From Streptomyces chrestomyceticus JCM 4735 (GTDB taxonomy: Bacteria; Actinomycetota; Actinomycetes; Streptomycetales; Streptomycetaceae): a DNA stretch of 64,000 nucleotides. The notes below the pieces were generated by a model. It was not told the DNA's origin, did not search any database, and saw only the letters and a program-made list of their open reading frames with translations. The position numbers and the translations under genes are program-made. Position 1 is the stretch's first letter, and each line of letters begins with the position of its first letter. The stretch is from the NCBI RefSeq assembly GCF_003865135.1, contig NZ_BHZC01000001.1:62001-126000 (forward strand), read 5' to 3'. Positions 8,782 through 18,623 of the stretch are shown here, piece by piece.

Positions 8782-9079
8782 CGACTCACCAACAAAGCCA
8801 TTCAGTCCTACGTCCGTCGACTTGTTCAGCATGCGAGCGCCAGGACGGGTGATGTCCTCGTACTTTGAGGAAGGCGGGCACTCAGTGCTGTTGTGGACGA
8901 GCACCGGACGCCCCCGAGGGGTACCGCCGTGCGATCACACCTGCGGGCTGCCTCGGGGAGCCCCGGCCGTCGCGGAGGCGGTGGAGAGGCGGGCCGCCGC
9001 GATGCGGGAGCTGTCCCGCCGCGCGTTTCCTGAGCCCGACTTCGTGCGGTTCGTCTTTCGAGTCCGCGCCACAAGTAAG
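8782..9079. other. no confident gene
   Basis: A plus-strand open frame crosses this stretch with a protein-like segment (EAVERRAAAMRELSRR, FVRFVFRVRATSK) that ends near 9080, but it has no clear start or family. It may be a remnant of a gene cut by the ISL3 insertion. Confidence 0.3.
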
Positions 9080-9122
9080 AGGCGCCCCGCGCGGATCCGG
9101 AGGGAGGCCGTGCGGGGCGCCT
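9080..9122 (-). terminator. strong hairpin downstream of AhpD-like gene
   Basis: Fifteen-base arms AGGCGCCCCGCGCGG and CCGTGCGGGGCGCCT with one mismatch and a 13-nt loop, 30 nt beyond the stop at 9154. Likely rho-independent terminator without a T tract, as is usual in Streptomyces. Confidence 0.65.
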
Positions 9123-9153
9123 GCAACGTGGTCAGTTCGCTACAGGGTCTGTA

Positions 9154-9660
9154 CTACTTCCAGGGGTCGGTGAAGGAACGGCCGGGCACCGGCTTGGCGA
9201 TGAGGGCCACGGCGCTGAAGAAGTTGACCTGACCGATCGCGAACATCAAGGTGGCCAGCGCCTTGGCGTCGTAGCACTCGGCCACCTGGGCATACAGTTC
9301 ATCCGAGACCCGCTCACCGCCCGCGCGCGGCTGCAGCACCGCCTCCACGAGCGCCAGCGCGGCCCGCTCGGCAGCGGTGAAGTACGGCGAGTCCCACCAG
9401 GACACCACCGACGTGATCCGCTCCTCCGACTCCCCGCCGGCGCGCAGGAAACCGGTGTGCAGAACGGTCAGGTACGTACTTCCCACCAGCTGACCGGCCC
9501 GCAGCTGGACCAGACTGATCGTGGCACGCGGCACCGAACCGTTCCCGACGAGCTTGAACAACGCCGCCGACACCTCCGCCAGCTCCGGAACAAGCTCCGC
9601 CGGGTCCTCCGACATCCGCGGAACCATCAAAACCTCCGCCGTGATCGCACGCGTTTCCAT
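9154..9660 (-). CDS. carboxymuconolactone decarboxylase/AhpD-like protein lacking CxxC
   Basis: 168 residues from ATG 9660 with GAGGAG 9 nt upstream. The fold is recognisable from PRATISLVQLRAGQLVGSTY, then FTAAERAALALVEAVLQP and MFAIGQVNFFSAVALIAKPV. In AhpD-like members the helix after RAGQLNG carries CxxC plus His; here it reads GSTYLTVLHT, so both Cys are replaced while the His remains. The protein therefore cannot do the usual disulfide chemistry and may be a lactone-type CMD enzyme or a structural paralogue. Remnants on the other side give no functional hint. Confidence 0.8.
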   Translation of the reverse strand: METRAITAEVLMVPRMSEDPAELVPELAEVSAALFKLVGNGSVPRATISLVQLRAGQLVGSTYLTVLHTGFLRAGGESEERITSVVSWWDSPYFTAAERAALALVEAVLQPRAGGERVSDELYAQVAECYDAKALATLMFAIGQVNFFSAVALIAKPVPGRSFTDPWK

Positions 9661-9827
9661 AGTCGACAACTCCTCAAGCCCAGGGACAGGTCGTCCTGCC
9701 CCCTCTCTGACGGAGCCCGACGCAACGATGTGACAGGCGGACGAAAATCCATCCGAGGCGCATCCTGGCCGATCTGCGACTGAGCCGTCACATTCCCGGC
9801 ACGCCGCGCGCCATGGCAGTAAGGCAC

Positions 9828-9992
9828 ATGGCCGGTCGCCCGGGAGACAACGATGAACACCTCCGCCCCCTCCTCGTCACCGGAGGCACGGGCACGCTCG
9901 GCAGTCACGTCGTACCGCTGCTGCGTGAGGCGGTCCACCACATCCGTATCCTGACCCGCAGCAGTCACCAACCGGCACCCGGCCATCTCTGA
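9828..9992 (+). pseudogene. NAD(P)-binding SDR/NmrA-like N-terminal remnant
   Basis: 54 codons from ATG 9828: LLVTGGTGTLGSHVVPLL is a Rossmann GxxGxxG nucleotide-binding loop, followed by a short strand and a stop at 9990. Full-length relatives are about 250-290 residues. The next in-frame stretch (VTFTPEELEGVR, to 10077) belongs to something else, so a deletion joined two unrelated ends. Confidence 0.65.
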
Positions 9993-10135
9993 ATGTCACC
10001 TTCACCCCGGAAGAACTGGAAGGCGTGCGGACCGCTGCCGCCGAGGGCACGCCCCTCAGAGGGTGGTATATGACCTGATGTCCGGTTCTTCGTTCCGTGT
10101 GGGACAGGCGGGCAGGTCGTGGCGATGTCGGTCGA

Positions 10136-10798
10136 CTACGGCCGAGGCCGGGTGAACAAGCCTGGCTCGGCCTCGGCCAGGATCCCGCGGCCGGCCAGCC
10201 GCTTGAGCTTGAGGCGGACGTTGTTGATGTTGTTGGGCGCGACCGCCACGTCCATCGCCTCACACACCTGCCGCGCACGCAGCGGACGGCCGGCCTCGGT
10301 GAACACCGCCATGACCTGCTGGTAGGTGATCGTGCCGCCCCGCTGGTCGGACACCGACGTCTTTCCCTCGCGAGCCGTCATCGCCCGCTGTGTGATCGCG
10401 GGGGCGAGTTCGCGGGCAGAAAGGTCCTGCGCCTTCTTGATGTCGGGCGCGATGAGACCTCGCGGCGTCGCGACGGCGGTTTCGAGGTTCACGTCACGAT
10501 GGATGCGGATGAACGCGCCGTTCGGTTCATCCCCATGCGGCTTTCGTGGTCGGAGTCCGGCGGATCGCGCGCAGGACTGCCAGCGAGACGACGAGACGAC
10601 GAGCAGTGGAGACACCTTCACGCCCTCGAAGGTGATCGCGGAGCGAAGGCGACGGAGATAGTCCATCGCCTGTGTCACGTCGACCTCGGTCCACACGCTC
10701 GCCTGCGGGGTTTCGCGCACCGAGGCCACCGTCGCCGCAGGCGTCGCCTTCCGCACCCGCGGGCGGGGACGAGTTCGACCTGCGAGTCTTGCCGGCAA
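10136..10798 (-). pseudogene. chimeric remnant: 2-oxoacid dehydrogenase E2 fragment fused to winged-helix module
   Basis: The first 155 or so codons resemble the catalytic domain of dihydrolipoyl acyltransferase (E2): VRKATPAATVASVRETPQAS, EVDVTQAMDYL, VKVSPLLVV, then NLETAVATPRGLIAPDIKKA and AREGKTS. A frameshift scrambles about 25 codons in the middle (10520-10600; the intended sequence LAVLRAIRRTP is in another frame). At GGTIT the reading passes, in frame, into TYQQVMAVFTEAGRPLRARQ and a winged-helix tail ending GILAEAEPGLFTRPRP, which I know as an orphan C-terminal module in Streptomyces. The lipoyl domain and catalytic HxxxD end are absent. Confidence 0.65.
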
Positions 10799-10818
10799 AG
10801 CGTGCCGTGGCGGCGCTG

Positions 10819-11067
10819 CTAGCCATTTGCGTGTTCCGGCTTGCGCGCCTCCGCTGCGAGGATCCCGAGCAGACCAGGGAAGCGTACGTCGATGTCCGAC
10901 CGGCGCAGCCGGATACCCTTCCGGTTCCCGTAGTCAATCTCCCAGATCAGTCCGGCCTCCCGAAGCGCACGGAAGTGGTGCGTCTGGGTCTGCTTCGAGA
11001 TCGGCAGATCGAACGAGTTACATGTGCGCTCGCGATCCTCCTCGTCTGCGGCGAGCTCGACCATCAC
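10819..11067 (-). pseudogene. ArsR-type regulator, N-terminally truncated
   Basis: 82 codons carry the end of an ArsR-like winged HTH: TCNSFDLPISKQTQTHHFRA, LREAGLIWEIDYGNRKGI, RLRRSDIDVRFPGLL. The usual first 20-30 residues are missing because the sequence joins the truncated MFS gene at about 11070 with no intergenic space. The HTH recognition helix (SKQTQTHHF) is present, so a shortened protein could still be made from the ATG at 11067, but there is no ribosome-binding site. Confidence 0.6.
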
Positions 11068-11072
11068 CGCAA

Positions 11073-12194
11073 CGGACGTTCGTCATCGGCCTCGCCACGG
11101 TCCTGCTCGGAGCAGTCGGAAGCGCCCTCGCCGGAAACTTGGTCCTCCTCGACCTCGCACGGATCATCACCGGCGTCGGCGCGGCCGCCATCGCGACCGG
11201 CGGCACCTCGATCATCTCCCACGCCTACGACGGCAAGCGACGCGCACATGCCTTCGCTCTCCTGGGCACGATCGTGGGCATCGGCCTGGCGGCCGGCCCC
11301 ACGCTCAGCGGCCTGCTTGTCACGGCGCTCGGATGGCGTGGTGTCTTCGGCGTGGTCGCCGGGGTCGCCGCGCTCGTGCTGGCGGCTGCAGCGTTCAGAG
11401 TCCTGCCAGCACCGTCCGCCACGTCGACGGGCGATGCGCCCCGCCGAGGCTTCCTCGATCTGTCGCCGCTGCGCAGCCCTCGCTTCCTTGCAGTCGCACT
11501 AGTCCCCGTCGCCGCGTCGTTCGCCTACGTCTCAGTCCTCACCTACGCACCCATCGCGCTGAGCGCCGTCCACGGTCAGGACGCGGCGACCGCGGGGCTG
11601 TTCAGGCTCCCGCTCACGCTCCCCGTCCTCGTCGGCCCGCTGCTCACCGGCGCGCTGATCACCCGCACCCGCGTCTCGCCGCACACGATCATCAACACCG
11701 CCATCATCCTGCTCGTCACCGGCGACGTGCTGTTCCTGTTGTTGGACCCGAGCCTGTCCCCGGTGCTGCTCGTCATCCCGATGATCCTGCTGGGATTCGG
11801 ATGGGGGCTCCCCCTCGGGCTCGTCGACGGCGAAGCACTCGCCTCCGTCCCCGCGCACAGCAGCGCCGCCGCAGCCGGCATACTCAACTTCCTCCGACTC
11901 GGCAGCGAAGCGCTCGCCGTCGCCGTCTTCGGCGCTGCCCTCGCCGCGATCATCGGCGCCCAGCTCAGCAACCCGACTCTCGGCGCCGAGGTCGCAGCCG
12001 GGGCCACCGGCCATGCAGCCGTCTACGCCTCCGTGTTCCGCATGATGATGATCGCCTGCGCCGTCGTCACCACGGTCATCGGCGCCGCCGTCATCCTCCT
12101 GCGCCGAGCCAGCGGCACGCCCACCCCCAACTCCGCCGAGGACGAGCTGCCCACTGCGGCGGAGTCGCCCACCGATTCCACCCCGGTCCTATGA
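11073..12194 (+). pseudogene. MFS transporter, N-terminally truncated
   Basis: Homology begins abruptly at RTFVIGLATVLLGAVGSALA and runs to the stop at 12192-12194 through ten or so hydrophobic helices, including the motif LARIITGVGAAAIATGGT. Standard members have two more N-terminal helices. The open frame extends further 5' but that part is antisense to the ArsR remnant. Only 11 bp separates it from the flavin monooxygenase gene. Original arrangement was probably arsR-type gene divergent from MFS plus monooxygenase; one deletion removed both 5' ends and the shared promoter. Confidence 0.75.
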
Positions 12195-12205
12195 AAGGAG
12201 CCACG

Positions 12206-13225
12206 ATGACGAAGAATCTGGGGTTCCTCTCCTTCGGCCACTACCAGCCCCGCCACCACCTGTCCGCAGCCGACTCGCTGACACAGGGGATCGAGATCGC
12301 GGTCGGCGCGGAAGAACTCGGCTTCGACGGCGCCTGGGTGCGCGTGCACCACTATCAGCACCAGTTCGCCAGCCCCTGGTCCTTCCAGGGAGCCATGGCC
12401 GCGAGAACTCAGCGATTCGAGCTCGGCACCGCCGTGATCGACATGCGGTACGAGAACCCACTCCTCATGGCCGAGCTCTCCGCCGCAGCCGACCTCATCA
12501 GCGGCGGACGTCTCCAGCTCGGCATCAGCCGAGGATCACAGGACCCCGCACTGCGCGGATGGGAGAGCTTCGGCTTCCATCCGTCCGCCGGCAGCAACGC
12601 CGCAGACATGGCACGCGAGCACACCGACCGCTTCCGCGCCGCCATCGCCGGGAACCCGATGGCGATCAGCGACCCCGCCGAGGCCGGCGTGCAGGTGCCG
12701 TTGCCGATCCAACCGCAGTCAGAGACCCTTCCGCAGCGCATCTGGTGGGGATCGGCCACGCGACAGAGCGCACAGTGGGCCAGCGAACAGGGTATGCACC
12801 TGCTCAGTAGCACCTTGCTCTCCGAGGACACGGGTGTTCCGTTCTCGGAACTCCAGGCCGAACAGGTCAGGGTCTTCCGCGCCGCCTGGGATCGCGCGGG
12901 CCATCGAGGTGCGCCCCGCGTCGCCGTCGTGCGCAGCATCCTGCCGATCGTCTCCGACCGTGACCGATCCTTGTTCGGCCCCGCGGCGCTCCGAGCACAA
13001 GAAAACGTCGGCGTCCTTGGAGGTGCCACCTCCCGTTTCGGGAAGAGCTTCATCGGAGAGCCGGAGGCCATCATCAGGGAGATTCAGCAAGATCACGCAG
13101 TGAAGGAGGCGGACACCCTGCTTGTCACGATCCCCAACACGCTCGGCGTGCAGGAGAACCTGCTCATCCTCGGCAATATTGCAGAGCACCTCGCGCCAGC
13201 TATTCACTCCCTGAGAGCGGGTTGA
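12206..13225 (+). CDS. LLM-class flavin-dependent oxidoreductase
   Basis: 339 residues from ATG 12206 with AAAGGAG 5 nt before; stop 13223-13225. Luciferase-like barrel: LGFLSFGHYQP start, AEELGFDGAWVRVHH, RFELGTAVIDMRYENPLLMA, GGRLQLGISRGSQDPALRGW and GVQENLLILGNIAEHLAP at the end. Such enzymes use FMNH2 or F420H2 to oxidise small aldehydes or heterocycles. Length is normal for the family. Its own promoter is probably gone with the deletion 5' of the MFS gene, so expression is uncertain. Substrate unknown. Confidence 0.88.
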   Translation: MTKNLGFLSFGHYQPRHHLSAADSLTQGIEIAVGAEELGFDGAWVRVHHYQHQFASPWSFQGAMAARTQRFELGTAVIDMRYENPLLMAELSAAADLISGGRLQLGISRGSQDPALRGWESFGFHPSAGSNAADMAREHTDRFRAAIAGNPMAISDPAEAGVQVPLPIQPQSETLPQRIWWGSATRQSAQWASEQGMHLLSSTLLSEDTGVPFSELQAEQVRVFRAAWDRAGHRGAPRVAVVRSILPIVSDRDRSLFGPAALRAQENVGVLGGATSRFGKSFIGEPEAIIREIQQDHAVKEADTLLVTIPNTLGVQENLLILGNIAEHLAPAIHSLRAG

Positions 13226-13259
13226 CTCAAGGGAGCTATGGAAGCCAACGGAGGGGGCG

Positions 13260-13696
13260 GTGATCCGAAAGCAGGCTGTGGACGAAGCGAGGCTGGCCAG
13301 GGACATGCTGGTCCGTCCTGCGACTGCGGCCGAGACCAGAGTCGCGCAGGAGCTCTACCGCGGCATTGCTTCCCTGGGCCGCATGGGACACCCGGGGCCG
13401 GCTGCCGCCGCTCGCCCACCGGCTGAATCTGCTGGCTGAGGCGGGCAGCTCGTACGGGCCCTCGCCGATCCAGACACCGGCGATGAGATGGAACAGCATC
13501 TGCGCGAGGCCCCGGAGGCCCACCTCCGGCGCCGCAGCGCCTTCTTCAGCCGGGACAGTTGGGAGGACCTGCGCAGTACGAGCAAGAGCGGCATCCGCCG
13601 GAAGAGGAGCGCGGGGCCTGGTGGGATGCCCAGGGTGCCATGGATGTGCTGTCCCAGACGCGGGAAGGTCTGCTCGCCCCCATCCTCGCCTCCTGA
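13260..13696 (+). pseudogene. degenerate hypothetical gene
   Basis: GTG 13260 follows GGAGGGGGC and opens a 59-codon frame (VIRKQAVDEARLARDMLVRP, TRVAQELYRGIASLGRMG) that stops at 13437-13439. Protein-like text resumes in other frames (DEMEQHLREAPEAHLRRR; then EQERHPPEEERGAWWDAQ and LSQTREGLLAPILAS to a stop at 13694). This pattern suggests one acidic, helix-rich gene with at least two frameshifts. No family recognised. Confidence 0.4.
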
Positions 13697-14160
13697 AGGG
13701 CCCCGGCCGGATCAGGCGGTGGATGTCCCGTCCGGGGCGCGCCGGATGTCCACGTAGGCTCGCACCCGGACACCCGCTTGGCCGGGAACACACCACGGCT
13801 GCGACGGGCCGCTGGACCACCACAGGGCGCACACCGCCCGCGCGGCCGCGGACGCGGTCTCCTCGTCGTCGGCCACTACTCCACCGCGGCCAGGCCCGGC
13901 CCGGCGAGATGCGCCTCGTCAATCGGCTTCATGGACCACCAGACGGTGCTACCGGTGCGGCGGTTCGCTCCACGACGGCAGATCACCCGCGCGGGCGGCT
14001 CGCCACCAGGCCGCCAGTCATGCCGGGCTGTCGGGCAGGGACCATACGTCCGGCCCGCCGCCGTACGGCCTACCCGCTCCGCGCGAGGCAGCCTGCCGGG
14101 GTGCACTGGGGTGGGGCTAAGCGGCGTCCCGATGCCGGTGCCCGAGGCGCCCCCGAGGAC
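13697..14160. other. no recognisable gene
   Basis: High-GC filler between the degenerate gene and the truncated ISL3 copy. Long frames here are mirror images without protein character. A hairpin of 11-bp arms (CCTGACGCCGG / CCGGCGTCAGG) follows at 14161-14190. Confidence 0.4.
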
Positions 14161-14185
14161 CCTGACGCCGGCATCCACGCCGGCG

Positions 14186-15380
14186 TCAGGAGTCCTGATC
14201 GCCGAGAGCGTCGGCGGCGGCGTGGCGGCGGACGGTGTTGACGTTGCCGCGGTAGCCCAGTAGCTGGATCTCCCGGGTGAGGGCGGCGGCGTCGGTGCAG
14301 CCTTCCATCCACCGGTGGTGCAGGTAGAGCCGGTAGTCGTCGATCTTGCTCGGGCGGTGGACCGCCCCGGCCAGAAGCTCTTCGACCCCGGCGGCCCGGG
14401 CGAAGCGCAGAACGGTGCCGCGGCTGAGACGGAGTTCCCGGACGATGGCTCGCAGGCTGTCGCCGCGTTCGATGCGTTCGTGGATCTGCTGGTGGCGCTC
14501 CCGCGTGCGGGCGACAAGGGGACGCGGCCTGCCGTGGATGTCCAGCTCGGCCAGGGCGGCGTCCCCGAAGGCGTGCCCGTCGTGCTGGGTTTTCCAGACG
14601 GTGAGGGGTTCGCGCAGTCGGCGCGGTGTCGGCCGACGATGCGTTCAACAGCCTCGGCCAGGCTGTGCAGCAGGTGCCAGGCATCGGCCACCTGCCGGGC
14701 TTGAGGCGCGCCCGCGCTGGCACCGTCGCGGAAGGAGCCGGCGCGGTCACGGCAGACGACCCGCACCTCGGGGTGTTCGCGCAGCCAGGCAGCGAAGGTC
14801 GCCGCCGTGCGGTCCACGAGAACATCGACGGGGCGGCGGGTATCCATGTTCACGAGAATGGTCCCGTAGGTACGGCCACGGCGTACGGCGAACTCGTCGA
14901 CCCCAGATGCAGAACCGGAGACGACGGCGATAGGGGGAGCGCGCGTATGAGACGGAGCAGAGTGTCCTTGCAGGTGGTAAGGGTTATGCGTTCGGACAGC
15001 CGTGCTCCGGCGCGTCCGCCCAGGAACAGGGCAATGGTGGTGAGCCCGGCGGTGAAGGTGTCCGTGCGCCGTGCGTATCGACGGGTCAGAGGCGGGATCT
15101 GCTCGGCGAAGGTCCGACGTGAGCAGCGGGCGTTGCCGCACACCATGCGACGCGCCCGCAGAGCAAGTCGCACCCGCCGCCCGGCGACGGGACGATCCGC
15201 CAGACACCGCTGGTAGTAGCAGTGGATCCGCGACGATCTCCACCGGCACCCCGGGCAGCCGACCGACCTCGCCGGGGACCGCACAGCAAGACGGACCTCG
15301 TCGTCCTCCACCATCACCTCTTGGACCTCCACCCCGATACCCGGAAGAAGAAAGTCCGCGACACGAACCGCATCCATCAC
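14186..15380 (-). pseudogene. ISL3-family transposase, frameshifted and 3'-truncated
   Basis: ATG 15380 starts a recognisable ISL3 transposase: zinc-finger segment [34 protein letters not shown], then [20 protein letters not shown] in a second frame (shift near 14905) and [21 protein letters not shown] second shift near 14615 moves to the frame reading [20 protein letters not shown] and [13 protein letters not shown]. The product ends at [17 protein letters not shown], so the C-terminal 150 residues with the last catalytic residue are missing. It is distinct in sequence from the copy at 7-8.8 kb. Confidence 0.8.
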
Positions 15381-15398
15381 GCTTAGGTGATGCCCAGC

Positions 15399-15437
15399 CG
15401 GTTACGACCAGCCGAACCCCCAAATCAGCGACAGAGC
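15399..15437. repeat. outer inverted repeat of the truncated ISL3 element
   Basis: Read on the minus strand, GGCTCTGTCGCTGATTTGGG and the following bases form the kind of end found in ISL3-type elements, 20-60 bp outside the transposase start. The matching end on the other side is absent, in line with a 3' truncation. Confidence 0.5.
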
Positions 15438-15520
15438 CCAAGTTCTGCGCCAGAGCCCACTACTCACGAATAAAGCCACCTGCCGCAACGTCACCTTCAA
15501 GGGGGCGTACCCGTCCACGA

Positions 15521-15912
15521 TCCCCGGCCCACGACGGTCGGCCACCGTACCCGCTGCCCCGCCATGCGGTACATGTACCGCTGCGCACCGCTCAGCACTA
15601 CCCGGCCGGAGTTCGTACAACGCCCGCCCGCCGGCGCCGAACTGCCCGAGTCCCGTCATCAGCTCGGCCCCCACGGCGACCTCCCGCGGCGTGGCGCCGG
15701 CGATGTCCAGCAGCCAGACGAGACCCGCTGATGCGCCGCCGCCAGCAGATGATGCCGGACACGCGCCCCGGTGCCTGCCCGCTCCCCGACGACGCATCCG
15801 GATGGAATCCGGGACGAGCCGGGGGCATCACCGATGAGCAGCGCGCGGTGCGGCGGTGAAGGTTGCCCCAGCGCGCAAGCCGCGCCGATCCGTTTCGATG
15901 CGTCCCAGGGAG
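15521..15912. repeat. 390-bp dispersed repeat, copy 1 (with 57381-57770)
   Basis: Aligns base for base, with scattered differences, to 57381-57770 in the same orientation. It contains the remnant of the GQFGAGGRALY gene family on the minus strand and ends in CAGGGAG. In copy 2 that motif is the ribosome-binding site of a serine hydrolase; here the IS110 remnant begins a few bases later. Confidence 0.8.
15590..15730 (-). pseudogene. fragment of a small repeated hypothetical gene
   Basis: LVWLLDIAGATPREVAVGAE followed by LMTGLGQFGAGGRALYELRP matches the middle of the intact 122-residue protein at 43906-44274 (TTGWTPQDIATGAALMTEIG). Start region is missing and the tail differs. Confidence 0.6.
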
Positions 15913-15926
15913 TTTCAATGACTGAG

Positions 15927-17124
15927 TCAAGCCGCCTGCGCGACCGGCGGGGCGGAGGTGAAGACTACGTTGTCGCGCAGAAGTGCACACATCACGTCGA
16001 CTCGTCGGCGAGCCAGGGCGATGATCGCTTGGACGTGCTTGAGCCCCTCACCGCGTTTCTTGAGGCAGAAGTCCCGGTTGGGTCCCTCGCGGATGATGCT
16101 GGTCTGCGCCGACAGGCAGAACACCCGGCGCAGGCGGCGACGGTGCCGCTTGGGCCGGTGCAGGTTGCCGGTCCGGCGCCCGGAGTCCCGTGGGACGGGT
16201 ACCAGGCCGGCTGTGGAGGCGAGGTTCCCGGCGCCGGCGAACGACGCGATGTCGCCGGCGGCGACGAGTGCGGCTCCCAGGATCGGCCCCATGCCGGGCA
16301 GCGGCTCAATGATCTCGGCTTGGAGATGCCTGGAAGGCTTCGCGGATCTGCTTGTCGAGGCGCTTGATCCGGTCGTCCGACGCCAGGATCCGAGCTGCCA
16401 GGTCCGCGACAATCCGGGCGGCTGTGTCTTCGCCAGGCAGCGAGGTGTGCTGGGCCTCGGCGGCCTCCAGCGCGGTGGCGGCCACGGCGTCCGCGCCGCG
16501 CACCCTGCGGTGGCCCAGCCAGGCGGTGAACCGCGCCCGACCACGGCGGCGGATCGCGGCCGGGGTCTGGCAGCCGGTCAGCAGTACCAGCGCGCCCTTG
16601 TGCGACGAGTAGTCGAAGGCCCGCTCCAACGCGGGGAAGATGCCGGTCAGCACGTCCCGCAGCCGGTTGATCATTCGCACCCGATCGGCGACCGGATCGG
16701 GTCGGTGGGCGGTCGGCAGGGCCAGGTCGGCGGCGAGCTGGGCGGGCACCGCGATGGCGGTGAAATCCCGTCGGTGGCGGGCGGTTTCGGCGGTGACGTA
16801 GGCGTCGCGGGCGTCGGTCTCGGCTTCGCCCCGGTAGGCACCGGGCATGCGGTCTACCGTTCTGCCCGGCACGTAGACGGCCTCTTGACCGTGGGCGGCG
16901 AGCAGGGCCAGCAGCAGCGCGGAGGCGGTGCCGCAGATGTCGACGGCCCAGCTGACGATGTCGGCAAGGTCCATGATCTCACCGATTGCGGCCAGGATCG
17001 CGGACTCGTCGTTGTCGACCTTCTTCGACCACACCGTCGCGCCGGTCTGGTCAACGACCGCGGCCCAGTGATGGCCCTTGCCCGCGTCCATGCCGGCCCA
17101 CAGCCGGTCGCGCCGCTGGTTCAC
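15927..17124 (-). pseudogene. IS110-family transposase, frameshifted
   Basis: GTG near 17124 begins VNQRRDRLWAGMDAGKGHHW, the N-terminal RuvC-like DEDD domain of IS110/IS116 enzymes (first Asp in MDAGKGHH). DARDAYVTAETARHRRDF and DPVADRVRMINRLRDVLTGI follow. After a stop near 16306 the C-terminal Tnp_20 domain continues in a second frame: EPLPGMGPILGAALVAAGD, FAGAGNLASTAGLVPVPRDS, with the catalytic Ser region at ASTAGLVP. A frameshift around 16310-16330 separates the two. IS110 enzymes lack terminal repeats, so the ends cannot be set precisely. Confidence 0.85.
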
Positions 17125-17319
17125 TCGCCCCGGAAGCGTGACAGTTCCGCCAGCGATTCCCGCCGGGCGCCGTGATACTGCAGACTCACCCTCACGGCCT
17201 TCGCGCTGGACGTGTGTGTTCCTTGGTCGGAGCACATGTTCGGACGAAGGCCGTTTCCACGTACGGCAGTTACCGAACCGAGTGATCAAGTGCGACGCAC
17301 CGTTCGACAGCACACGTTA

Positions 17320-18600
17320 AAGATCAAGCTAGCAGCGGCGGAGAGGCCGGCACCCTGATACCTGGGGCACCGTGCGTTCCACGACCCAGCAGTGCCGGGC
17401 CCGGCCGGAGCGCAGCGAGGCTGCCAAGGATCGTGCGGCGTAGCCGCTCACTGAGCAACACAGAGTTACGAATGCGCTGGGGATGCGAACCGGGGGCACA
17501 GGGCGAGGTCCCCGATCACTGCCCTGCCTCCGGCTCCCCGTGTTGATCGGCCCAAACGCCCCTCGGGGAGGCAGGCGAGCCCACGTCGGTGGCGCCCGAA
17601 ACAGCGCAGAAGCGCGGGGTTCCCACCCTGCCTCCGCTCCCCCATCACAGCGCGTGCGGGTCGGGGCGGAAGGACATGGAGGCACCCTCCACCGTCTCGG
17701 CGACACGGCCGGCCAGGTCCTCCCACGGACGTGGAGCGGCGGCCGGCGCGCCGGCCGCCCGCGCCTGGTGCGGCGAGCCACCGGCCGTACAGCACGCTGA
17801 CGCGTGCGCGATGGCGCTGCGGTCCGGCCTCCGGCTGCTGGAGGACCACCAAGTTGAGGCCCCCGGCCTCGTGCACAAGTGCCGGACCCGATGGCTGCCC
17901 CGGAGGGCAGCCTCCACGCCGCCAGAAGCCCCCGCAGCGAAGGCGCCGGCGGCCGCCGCATAGAGATCGTGGCGCTGGCCGTCCCAAGGCGGCCAGCCGG
18001 CTCGGCGTCCTGGATCGGCGTCTGTATCCGGCCTCCGAGGCACTGGGGAGGGCGGCTCCGAACAGGGTCTCCTCGTACCAGGCACCGAGTGCGGCAACCG
18101 CATCAGAGGTGGCCACTCCTGGCCGTGGCGGCTGCGCCGGATCGGCCACAGGGCGAGGATGGTGCGCCGAACCCATGTACTCCTTCACTAACTACCGTTA
18201 CGGGACGTCACGAAATGGCCTGGCCCGGGTCGGAGGGACGACTCAGGCCTGTTGCATCTGCTGTTGCAGCGCGTCGAAGGGAGCGGCCTCGACTGCGAAC
18301 CGTTCTGCACGGGCACGGTTCGTGGCCCCGCCGCCGCTCCGACCATGCTGAGCACAGCAGTGACGGAGCGATGTGCCACTACCGGAAACTCCGTGACGAC
18401 CGGTGGCCGGCATGCCGCTGGCCACGCGACCGTTTCACCCAATTACTCGACCGGCTTCGCCGCTACCTGACTATCCACGCTATCTGCACGAACCGAAGCC
18501 TGCCCGGCCCCAAACGGACACGAGCCCACCCCAGTACCGCAGACCGCCGCTTGAATGGCATCTGCCCCAGCGCCTCTGTGGCCTCGTCGACAGCAGGCCC
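17320..18600. other. no confident gene; IS remnant at its left end
   Basis: At about 17335-17410 the minus strand reads RARHCWVVERTVPQVSG, resembling the last motif of IS5-type transposases (R-WV-ERT-). The remainder has several overlapping open frames. Pieces on the minus strand look protein-like (DAVAALGAWYEETLFGAALP near 18080; RAERFAVEAAPFDALQQQMQ near 18250), but no frame holds for more than about 60 codons. I read this as a decayed region. Confidence 0.4.
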
Positions 18601-18623
18601 GGCCAGATCAGTTTCGCAATCTT

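Noticed and set aside
7044..8789. Target-site duplication around the ISL3 element
   Set aside because: The 8 bp on the left (GGGTCTGC) do not match those on the right (CGACTCAC).
11024..13225. A 733-codon fusion of the MFS region with the flavin monooxygenase
   Set aside because: The first half is a wrong frame of the MFS gene; the monooxygenase has its own AAAGGAG and ATG at 12206.
14161..14190. Hairpin as part of a CRISPR-like repeat
   Set aside because: Single occurrence, no spacers; it lies at the truncated end of the ISL3 gene.
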